DNA of 64,000 bases, taken from Paracoccus solventivorans. GTDB taxonomy: Bacteria; Pseudomonadota; Alphaproteobacteria; Rhodobacterales; Rhodobacteraceae. The stretch covers positions 1 to 64,000 of the forward strand of contig NZ_FRCK01000005.1 of NCBI RefSeq assembly GCF_900142875.1, in the 5' to 3' direction. The notes beneath the pieces are model-generated. The model made no database searches, was not told where the DNA came from, and worked only from the letters and a program-made list of their open reading frames with translations. Below are positions 57,977 to 64,000 of this stretch, piece by piece (positions within the stretch are counted from its first letter, which is position 1; every line of letters starts with the position of its first letter). The position numbers were made by a program, and so were the translations under genes.

Positions 57977-58516
57977 ATGGATGATCCGGGGCTGGAGCTG
58001 AAATATGCGGGCGGGCTGCCCTTGCAGGCCGAGACCGGCGCGGAGGGCTGCGTGATCGAGGGTTATGCCAGCCTGTTCGGGGTTGCCGACCAGGGGGGCG
58101 ACATGATCGCGGCGGGGGCCTATGCGGGCAGCCTGGCGCGGATCGCGGCGCGGGGGGACCGGGTGCGGATGCTGTGGCAGCACGACCCCGCCCACCCGAT
58201 CGGCGTGTGGGAGGAGATCCGCGAGGACAGCCGCGGGCTGTGGGTGCGCGGGCGGCTGCTGCCCGAGGTGGCGCGGGCGCGCGAGGCGGCGGCGCTGGTC
58301 GCGGCGGGCGCCATCGACGGGCTGTCGATCGGCTATCGCACCCTGCGGGCCGAGCGCGACGGCCAGGGGCGGCGGGTACTGACCGAGGTCGATCTGTGGG
58401 AGGTGTCGCTGGTCACCTTCCCGATGCTGCGCGAGGCGAAGCTGGGGCAGAAGTCCCGGGCGGATCCGGCTGGGGTGCTGCGGGCGGCGGCGGAGGTTTT
58501 GCGCGCGGGGCGGTAG
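57977..58516 (+). CDS. GTA g4-like HK97 prohead protease
   Basis: 179 aa from ATG 57977 (upstream GAGGGAG); ATG 57962 would add five residues. Herpesvirus/HK97-type serine protease fold: VIEGYASLFGVADQGGDMI, catalytic His in LWQHDPAHPIG (about 63) and Ser in GAIDGLSIGYRT (about 117). It trims the capsid protein N-terminus (delta domain). Its natural substrate is truncated in this genome. Confidence 0.93.
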   Translation: MDDPGLELKYAGGLPLQAETGAEGCVIEGYASLFGVADQGGDMIAAGAYAGSLARIAARGDRVRMLWQHDPAHPIGVWEEIREDSRGLWVRGRLLPEVARAREAAALVAAGAIDGLSIGYRTLRAERDGQGRRVLTEVDLWEVSLVTFPMLREAKLGQKSRADPAGVLRAAAEVLRAGR

Positions 58517-58580
58517 GGGGCTTTGCCCCCGTCCCGTGCCGGGACTCCCCCAGGATATTTTCAGACAGAAGATGTTTTCT
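58516..58580 (+). repeat. Intergenic palindrome, GGGATATTT family, between GTA protease and capsid
   Basis: GGGGGCTTTGCCCCC, GTCCCGTGCCGGGAC, TCCCCCAGGATATTTTC, then AGACAGAAGATGTTTTCT. The core is identical to copies at 10322 and 12484, and it starts in the stop codon region of the protease gene. Confidence 0.85.
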
Positions 58581-58638
58581 GCGGCTTGTCGGCTGGGGGG
58601 CAGAGAGGATGCGGCGGGGCCCGGGCTCCGCCGACGGC

Positions 58639-58671
58639 AGGCGGCGTTCCCTTGGGAGCGGCCGCCTTTTT
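58639..58671 (+). terminator. Terminator-like hairpin just before the capsid/g15 chimera
   Basis: AGGCGGC-GTTCCC-TT-GGGAGC-G-GCCGCCT followed by TTTTTC, ending 20 bases before the ATG at 58691. It could reduce read-through or be an mRNA-processing hairpin ahead of the capsid gene. Confidence 0.65.
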
Positions 58672-58690
58672 CAGATGAGGAGAGACGGCG

Positions 58691-61600
58691 ATGACCGAGG
58701 TTAAGGCCGCAGGGGCCGGGGCCGCTGCCGGGGCCATGCCGGCCGGCGTGGAGGGTGCGATGGCGGAGTTCGTCAGTGAACTCAAGGGCTTTCGCGAGAC
58801 GATCGAACAGAAACTGCAAGCACAGGACAGACGCATGACCATGCTGGACCGCAAGACCGCCCTTCGGGGCCGCTCGCCGCTTTCGCAGGCCGCCGAGATC
58901 GAGGCGCCGCATCAGAAAGCCTTTGCCGCCTATCTGCGCCGCGGCGACGACGCTGGGCTGCGCGGGCTGGCGGTCGAGGAGAAGGCCATGGCCTCGGGGA
59001 CCGACGGCGGCTATCTGGCCGCGCCGGTGATTTCCGACACCGTGCAGGAGGCGCTGCGGGGCGCGGGCTCGCGGGCGATAAGGGCCTCGGGCAAGTCGGC
59101 GGTGTTCTATCCGTTCATCCTGTTGGAGCAGCTGGCGGGGAACGGCCTGCCTGATCCGTGGAGCGTGCCGGATGAGGACGGGGTGATCCCCGAGCAGCCG
59201 GTGATGCCGTGGCGGGGGCGGATCACCAGCTCGGTCGCGGCGGGGCGGGCGGGCTCGCCGCAAGGGACGGCGGCGGCTGAGGCCGAGGTGGCGGCGTTTT
59301 TCGGCCGCGCGGCGCCGGGGGATTTTGCCGTGCAGGCCGGGCGCGTGGTCTATTCCGGGCCGGATGAGTGGTCCTATCGCCGTTTCATCCTGCATTACGC
59401 GCATCTGTGCCGGCTGGCGGGGGGCGTGGGGGCATTCCTGATCGGGTCCGAGATGGTGGCGCTGACGCAGATCCGCGGCGCTGCCGGCTATCCGGCGGTG
59501 GCGGCGCTGCGGCAGCTGGCCGCGGATGTGCGCGGCATTCTGGGGCCGGGCGTCAAGCTGAGCTATGCTGCGGATTGGAGCGAGTATTTCGGCCATCATC
59601 CCGGTGGCGACGAGGCGCGGTTCCATCTGGACCCGCTGTGGGGCGACGAGAACATCGATTTCATCGGCATCGACAATTACATGCCGCTGTCGGACTGGCG
59701 CGAGGGCGATGCGCATCTGGACGCGCATTGGGGCGATGTGCGCAACCCCGATTACCTGCGCGCGAATGTCTGCGGCGGCGAGGGCTACGACTGGTATTAC
59801 GCCAGCGAAGAGCACCGCGAGGTGCAGACCCGCACCCCGATCACCGACGGGCAGGCCGAGCCGTGGATCTGGCGCACCAAGGACCTGCGCGGCTGGTGGT
59901 CGAACTGGCATTATGAGCGCCGGCCCGGCGGCGAGCGCGCGGCCGAGCCGACCGCCTGGGTGCCGGGCTCGAAGCCGATCTGGTTCACCGAATACGGCTG
60001 CGCCGCGCTGGACCGCGCCACGAACCAGCCCAACAAGTTCCTGGATGCGATGAGCAGCGAATCCTCGCTGCCGCGCTATTCGCGGGGGCTGCGCGACGAT
60101 GCGATGCAAGCGGCCTATGTCGAGGCGGTGAACTCCTACTGGGCCGATCCGGGGAACAACCCCGAGATGGAGGGCGGCGGGCGCATGGTCGATCTGTCGC
60201 GCGCCCATGTCTGGGCCTGGGACGCGCGGCCTTATCCGGCGTTTCCGGCGCTGGGCGATCTGTGGTCGGACGGGCCGGCGTGGGAGCGTGGGCACTGGCT
60301 GAACGGGCGTGCGGGCGCGATGGCGCTGGCGGATGTGGTGCGCGATATCTGCGCGGGCTCGGGGCTGGGGGCGGTGGATGCCGGCGGGCTTTACGGGGTG
60401 GTGCGCGGCTATGCGGTGCAGGGGCCGGAAACCGGCCGCGCCGCCTTGCAGCCGCTGATGCTGGCCCATGGGTTCGACGCGGTGGAACGCGAGGGCGTGC
60501 TGCGCTTCGTCATGCGCGACGGGCGGGCGGCGGCGGTGCTGGAGGAGGGCGTGCTGGCCGTGGCCGAGGGGCAGGGCGGGTTCGAGATCACCCGCGCGCC
60601 CGACGCCGAGATGCCGGGCCGCATCCGGCTGAGCCATATCGAGGCCGGTGCCGATTACGCGCTGGGCACGGCCGAGGCGGCGATGCCGGAACGGGCGCGC
60701 ATCTCGACCGCGGACAGCGAGTTTCCGATGGTGCTGACCCGCCCCGAGGCGCAGGCGACCGCGCTGCGCTGGCTGGCCGAGACGCTGGTCGCGCAGGAGG
60801 CGGCGCGGTTCGCGCTGCCGCCCTCACTGGGGCATCTGGGGCCGGGGGATGTGGTGGCGATGGCGGATGGCACCGGCGCGGGCGGGCGCTGGCGCATCGA
60901 CCGCATCGAGCGCGCGGGGGCGCTGCTGGCCGAGGCGGTGCGGGTTGAGCCGGGCGTCTACCGGCCGTTGCCGTTCGTTTCCGGGACGCTGCAGGGGAAA
61001 CCTTATGTAGCGGCGGGGCCGGTCTGGCCGCTGTTTCTGGACCTGCCGCTGCTGACGGGGGACGAGGCCCCCCATGCGCCGTGGCTGGCAGTGGCGGCGA
61101 CGCCCTGGCCGGGGGCGGCGCGGGCCTGGGTCTCGGTCGACGCGGCGGCGGGGTATCAGCCGAACGTGATCCTGCCGGGGCCTGCGGTGATGGGGGTGAC
61201 GCTTGCGCCGCTGGTGGCGGCGCGGCCGGGGGTGGTGGACCGCGGCCCGGCGCTGCGGCTGCGGCTGAAGGGCGGCAACCTGCGCTCGGTGACGGCGAAT
61301 GCGCTGCTGGCCGGGGGGAACCTGCTGGCGATCGGCGACGGCTCCCCGGACCGGTGGGAGCTGATGCAGTTCGCGCAGGCGCGGCTGGTGGCGCCGGGCG
61401 AGTGGGAGGTTTGGGAGCGGCTGCGCGGGCAGGCGGGGACCGATGCGCTGATGCCGGCGGAATGGCCCTCGGGCAGCGTGTTGGTGCTGCTGGATGGCGG
61501 GCCGCGGCAAGTGGAACTGCCTGCGTCCGCGCGGTTGCAGCTGCGGCATTGGCTTGTGGGGCCGGCAAGCCTGTCGCCCGAGGATGCGGCCTATCGCCAT

Positions 61601-61939
61601 CAGGCGGTGGTGGCGGGCGGCGCCGGGCTGCGGCCGCTGTCGCCCTGCCATCTGCGGATTGAGGGGCGGGTGGTGCGCTGGATCCGGCGCACGCGGGTCG
61701 ATGGCGACAGCTGGGAGGCGCCCGAGGTGCCGCTGGGCGAGACCTCGGAACGCTATCTGCTGCAGTTGCTGCGGGGTGATATCGAGCTGCATCGCGCCGA
61801 GGTCACGGGGCCGGAGTATGAAATCCCGGCCTCAGTCTGGGCAGCGGCGCGCGCGGGCGGCGGGTTTGCCGTCGCGGTGGCGCAGCTGTCGGAACTTTAC
61901 GGGCCGGGCCCGTCTGTCAGGAGGAATGTCGATGTCTGA
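58691..61939 (+). CDS. In-frame chimera: GTA g5 major capsid N-terminus fused to g15 megatron C-terminus
   Basis: 1082 aa, ATG 58691 after GAGGAGAGACGG. Residues 1 to ~128 are the start of the HK97-type major capsid protein: a coiled-coil delta region (SELKGFRETIEQKLQAQDRR), then KAFAAYLRRGD, KAMASGTDGGYLAAPVISD and ALRGAGS. At about residue 128-132 (nt ~59070-59090) the sequence changes abruptly to the g15 baseplate protein: SAVFYPFILLEQLAGNGLPDPW, the GTA TIM-barrel/glycosidase-like domain (YRRFILHYAHLCRLAGG, SYAADWSEYFGHHPGGDE, DFIGIDNYMPLSDWREGD, WFTEYGCAALD), then the tail-hub and C-terminal domains to residue 1082. Missing: ~270 aa of capsid, g6 to g14, and ~350 aa of g15. The frame stays open through the joint. 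Such a protein cannot build a capsid; whether it is made is unknown. Confidence 0.9.
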   Translation: MTEVKAAGAGAAAGAMPAGVEGAMAEFVSELKGFRETIEQKLQAQDRRMTMLDRKTALRGRSPLSQAAEIEAPHQKAFAAYLRRGDDAGLRGLAVEEKAMASGTDGGYLAAPVISDTVQEALRGAGSRAIRASGKSAVFYPFILLEQLAGNGLPDPWSVPDEDGVIPEQPVMPWRGRITSSVAAGRAGSPQGTAAAEAEVAAFFGRAAPGDFAVQAGRVVYSGPDEWSYRRFILHYAHLCRLAGGVGAFLIGSEMVALTQIRGAAGYPAVAALRQLAADVRGILGPGVKLSYAADWSEYFGHHPGGDEARFHLDPLWGDENIDFIGIDNYMPLSDWREGDAHLDAHWGDVRNPDYLRANVCGGEGYDWYYASEEHREVQTRTPITDGQAEPWIWRTKDLRGWWSNWHYERRPGGERAAEPTAWVPGSKPIWFTEYGCAALDRATNQPNKFLDAMSSESSLPRYSRGLRDDAMQAAYVEAVNSYWADPGNNPEMEGGGRMVDLSRAHVWAWDARPYPAFPALGDLWSDGPAWERGHWLNGRAGAMALADVVRDICAGSGLGAVDAGGLYGVVRGYAVQGPETGRAALQPLMLAHGFDAVEREGVLRFVMRDGRAAAVLEEGVLAVAEGQGGFEITRAPDAEMPGRIRLSHIEAGADYALGTAEAAMPERARISTADSEFPMVLTRPEAQATALRWLAETLVAQEAARFALPPSLGHLGPGDVVAMADGTGAGGRWRIDRIERAGALLAEAVRVEPGVYRPLPFVSGTLQGKPYVAAGPVWPLFLDLPLLTGDEAPHAPWLAVAATPWPGAARAWVSVDAAAGYQPNVILPGPAVMGVTLAPLVAARPGVVDRGPALRLRLKGGNLRSVTANALLAGGNLLAIGDGSPDRWELMQFAQARLVAPGEWEVWERLRGQAGTDALMPAEWPSGSVLVLLDGGPRQVELPASARLQLRHWLVGPASLSPEDAAYRHQAVVAGGAGLRPLSPCHLRIEGRVVRWIRRTRVDGDSWEAPEVPLGETSERYLLQLLRGDIELHRAEVTGPEYEIPASVWAAARAGGGFAVAVAQLSELYGPGPSVRRNVDV

Positions 61940-62648
61940 ACAGGTCACGGGGCGCCACTTCCTGCCCTTGCTGCAGCCGGCGCAGGCGCAGAAACACGTC
62001 ACGGTGAACGAGTCGCTGCTGCGGCTGGACGGGCTGGTCAATCTGGTGCTGCAGGGCGCGGCGCGGGTCCAGCCCCCGGCGGTGGTCGAGGGCGAGTGCT
62101 GGGGCGTGGGTGCTGGCGCCACGGGTGCGTGGGAGGGGCAGGCGGGCCGCATCGCCATCGGCGCCAATGGCGGCTGGGTGTTCGCGACGCCGCAGCGCGG
62201 GCAGCGGGCGTTCCTGCTTGACCGTGGCGCGGAGGCGGTCTGGGACGGGCAGGAATGGCGCGGCGGTGCGCTGACGCTGGGCCTGTGGGGTGGCGGCATC
62301 AGCGCCGGGATTCTTGAGGCAGAGGTTTCGCTGGGTGCGGGCGCGGTGGTGGCGACGGGGGTGGAAATTCCCTCGCATGTGCTGGTGCTGGGGGTGACCG
62401 CGCGGGTGGTCGAGGCGATCACCGGGACGCTGGGCGCCTGGGCGCTGGGGGTCGAGGGCGCGGCGGACCGCTATGGCTCGGGGCTGGGGCTGGGGGTGAA
62501 CTCGTGGTCGCAGGGGCTGCTGTCGGCACCGATGGCGATTTGGGCGCCCGAGGAACTGCTGCTGACCGCCTTGGGCGGCGCGTTCGCCGGGGGGCGGCTG
62601 CGGCTGGCGGTGCATTACCTGGCGCTGCGGGTGCCGGATGCGGTGTGA
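61932..62648 (+). CDS. DUF2793 protein of the GTA cluster
   Basis: 238 aa from ATG 61932. It overlaps the g15 end by eight bases and has an AGGAGG site. N-terminal DUF2793 (about 1-105): FLPLLQPAQAQKHVTVNESL, GECWGVGAGATGAWEGQAG and WVFATPQRGQRAFLLD. The C-terminal part (about 125-238) is Gly/Ala/Leu-rich with GVNSWSQGLLSAPMAIWAPEEL. It lies directly after g15 in R. capsulatus too (where the product is a putative tail fibre/attachment component). Intact reading frame. Confidence 0.86.
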   Translation: MSEQVTGRHFLPLLQPAQAQKHVTVNESLLRLDGLVNLVLQGAARVQPPAVVEGECWGVGAGATGAWEGQAGRIAIGANGGWVFATPQRGQRAFLLDRGAEAVWDGQEWRGGALTLGLWGGGISAGILEAEVSLGAGAVVATGVEIPSHVLVLGVTARVVEAITGTLGAWALGVEGAADRYGSGLGLGVNSWSQGLLSAPMAIWAPEELLLTALGGAFAGGRLRLAVHYLALRVPDAV

Positions 62649-62653
62649 AAGAC

Positions 62654-62790
62654 GGGGCCGCTGCCGTGGCCTTTCTCGCTGAAACGCTCCACTGGATCAT
62701 CCGGCGGGAAAACAGCCTTGGGGGCTGTTTTCTGATCCGCCTTCTATTCCGGGCGCTGGGAAGCCCCGGGATATTGCGGCCAGATGAAAA
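62654..62790 (+). repeat. Intergenic palindrome, GGGATATTT family (long form)
   Basis: GGGGCCGCTGCCGTGGCC, TTTCTCGCTGAAACGCTCC, an insert with the hairpin AAAACAGCC-TTGGG-GGCTGTTTT, TCCGGGCGCTGGGAAGCCCC, GGGATATTGCGGCCAGATGAAAAAGG. Between the end of the GTA cluster and cobS. Confidence 0.85.
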
Positions 62791-62795
62791 AGGAT

Positions 62796-63554
62796 TCAGG
62801 CGATGAGGGCGGCGAGGGCGGCGATTTCGGCGGTGATCTGAGCGGCGCCGAGGACGTCGCCGGTGATGCCGCCGAGGCGGCGGCGGGCGTGGCACAGTAG
62901 CAGGAGCTGGGTCAGTGCCACGGCGGCGAGCAGGGTGAGCGCTTGGGTGAAGGGGAGCGTGGCCAGCGCCAGCGCCGCGGCGAGGGCCAGCGCGGCGGTG
63001 GCACGCGGGGCGGTCAGGCCGTCCGTTGCGGCGGCGGCGAAGCCGCGGGGGCGGGCTTGCGGGCCGGCGAGGTTCATCAGGCCGAGGCCGGCGCGGCTGG
63101 CGGTTTGCGCGGCGATCAGGGCGGCGAATATGGCGGCCGGGTGCCAGGCCGCGATGGCGGCGAGCGCGGCCCAACGCAGGCCGAGGGCGGTGATCAGCGC
63201 CACGGCGCCGTGGCTGCCGATGCGAGAGTCCTTCATGATTTCAAGCCGTTGCGCGGGGCTGCGCCCGCCGCTGAGCCCGTCGGCGAGGTCGGCGAGCCCG
63301 TCCTCATGCAGGGCCCCGGTCAGCAGCAACCCGGCGGCGAGCGCCAGTCCGGCAGCCATGGCGGGCGGCAGGACCGCCGCGGCGGCCAGCAGCACCGCGG
63401 CCTGCAGGCCGCCCACCACCACCCCGGCCACCGGCCACGCCCAGGCCGAGGCGCCGACCGGCGGGCAGTCGCGCAGCTGCGGGACCGGCAGGCGGGTGAG
63501 CATGGCAAGGGCGAGGGTGGCCTCGGCCGCGCGGCGGTGCAGGGGGGAGGTCAC
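62796..63554 (-). CDS. cobS: Adenosylcobinamide-GDP ribazoletransferase
   Basis: 252 aa, GTG start 63554 overlapping the cobT stop by four bases (GTGA). Polytopic inner-membrane enzyme with the CobS motif HEDGLADLADGLSGG (about 83-97) and KDSRIGSHGAVAL (about 107). It joins the alpha-ribazole from CobT to adenosylcobinamide-GDP in the last stage of cobalamin synthesis. Very rich in Ala and Leu. Confidence 0.95.
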   Translation of the reverse strand: MTSPLHRRAAEATLALAMLTRLPVPQLRDCPPVGASAWAWPVAGVVVGGLQAAVLLAAAAVLPPAMAAGLALAAGLLLTGALHEDGLADLADGLSGGRSPAQRLEIMKDSRIGSHGAVALITALGLRWAALAAIAAWHPAAIFAALIAAQTASRAGLGLMNLAGPQARPRGFAAAATDGLTAPRATAALALAAALALATLPFTQALTLLAAVALTQLLLLCHARRRLGGITGDVLGAAQITAEIAALAALIA

Positions 63555-64000
63555 GCGATCCCGGCCTCGGCGAAGGTGGCCATGCCGTCGTGCATTGCCA
63601 CGGCGTGACGTAGCAGCGACAGGGCCACGGCGGCGCCGGAGCCTTCGCCGAGGCGCATGTCGAGGGACAGCAGCGGGCGCTTGCCGAGCTGCCGGACCAG
63701 CGGCGCGTGGCCGGGTTCGGCGCTGGCATGGGCGATCAGGCAGTGGTCGAGCAGGGCGGGGTCCTGCGCGTGCAGCACGGCGGCGGCGGCGCAGCAGATG
63801 AAGCCGTCGAGCAGCACCGGGATGCGGGACGCGCGGGCGGCGAGGATGGCGCCGCAGATCGCGGCCTGTTCGCGGCCACCGATGGCGGCGAGCAGGTCCA
63901 GCGGCGCCAGCCCCTGATGGCGGGCGGCGCCGGTGGCGACGGCGGCGATCTTGCGCGCCATGGTGTCGCCCTCGGCGCCGGTGCCGGCGCCGGTCCAGTC
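63551..64000 (-). CDS. cobT: Nicotinate-nucleotide-dimethylbenzimidazole phosphoribosyltransferase, 5' part outside the window
   Basis: The C-terminal ~149 residues are present; the gene runs off the right edge. Seen motifs: TGAGTGAEGDTMARK at the edge, GREQAAICGAILAARASRIPVLLDGFI, and the catalytic glutamate in LGEGSGAAVAL. It makes alpha-ribazole phosphate from DMB and nicotinate mononucleotide. Translationally coupled to cobS. Confidence 0.94.
   Translation of the reverse strand, partial: DWTGAGTGAEGDTMARKIAAVATGAARHQGLAPLDLLAAIGGREQAAICGAILAARASRIPVLLDGFICCAAAAVLHAQDPALLDHCLIAHASAEPGHAPLVRQLGKRPLLSLDMRLGEGSGAAVALSLLRHAVAMHDGMATFAEAGIA

Noticed and set aside
57896-60637. Minus-strand 913-codon frame across the GTA protease and chimera
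   Set aside because: Shadow of the plus-strand GTA genes; no recognisable protein features.
54391-62648. Active prophage or complete GTA
   Set aside because: Capsid is truncated, and connectors, tail tube, tape measure and hub genes are absent; no lysis or integrase genes adjoin.

Overview
The window is very GC-rich, almost fully coding, double-stranded-neutral chromosomal DNA of an alphaproteobacterium, most likely a Rhodobacterales/Paracoccaceae member (Paracoccus-like). The evidence is the GcrA cell-cycle regulator, the split ATP synthase operon (F1 genes only, atpHAGDC), a Rhodobacter-capsulatus-type gene transfer agent (GTA) cluster, TrgB/TelA tellurite-locus genes, and an intergenic palindrome family ending in a GGGATATTT signature. 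The genus call is inference; no rRNA is present.

Layout. 0.1-7.5 kb: tRNA-Ser(CGA), a DUF2059 protein, a TrgB-like NUDIX protein, a cysteine synthase, a large MscS channel, and a YqjD/YqjE-like membrane pair. This is followed by a tandemly duplicated gene-end/terminator segment. 7.8-14.4 kb: grxD-bolA, pcm, pirin, a J-domain protein, a second BolA protein, glpX, recJ. 14.5-16.9 kb: tRNA-Glu, a frameshifted tyrosine recombinase, tRNA-Ser(GCU) and gene fragments; this is the decayed remnant of an integrated element. 16.9-26.4 kb: clpA, gloB, a methyltransferase, atpHAGDC with a terminator. 26.6-33.2 kb: a hydrolase/DsbA-like pair, prs, purD, and waaA-lpxK for lipid A/Kdo. 33.3-37.8 kb: dsbA, dciA-like, mutY, argF, arginase. 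37.9-45.6 kb: a TonB receptor, metG, gcrA, an ABC-2 permease, argD.

45.7-51.6 kb is a leftward five-gene operon: telA, a DUF2927 lipoprotein, an SPFH/GYF protein, a zinc-ribbon membrane protein and a PfkB kinase. It looks like a membrane/oxyanion stress module. 51.9-54.3 kb holds fabF-mltG. 54.5-62.6 kb holds a GTA cluster: g1 (TerS), g2 (TerL), g3 portal, g3.5, g4 protease. The next reading frame joins the first ~130 residues of the major capsid protein (g5) to the C-terminal ~950 residues of the g15 'megatron' baseplate protein, followed by the DUF2793 gene. Capsid C-terminus, g6-g14 and the g15 N-terminus are therefore absent, and the GTA is almost certainly non-functional. 62.8-64.0 kb: cobS and the C-terminal part of cobT.

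No CRISPR array, rRNA or intact transposon was seen. The most interesting points are the in-frame g5-g15 chimera, the telA/SPFH/zinc-ribbon operon, the dispersed palindrome family (about a dozen copies, two of them inside the GTA cluster), the short promoter-terminator unit ahead of the GTA genes, the duplicated terminator segment at 7.46-7.85 kb, and the integrase remnant between two tRNA genes.
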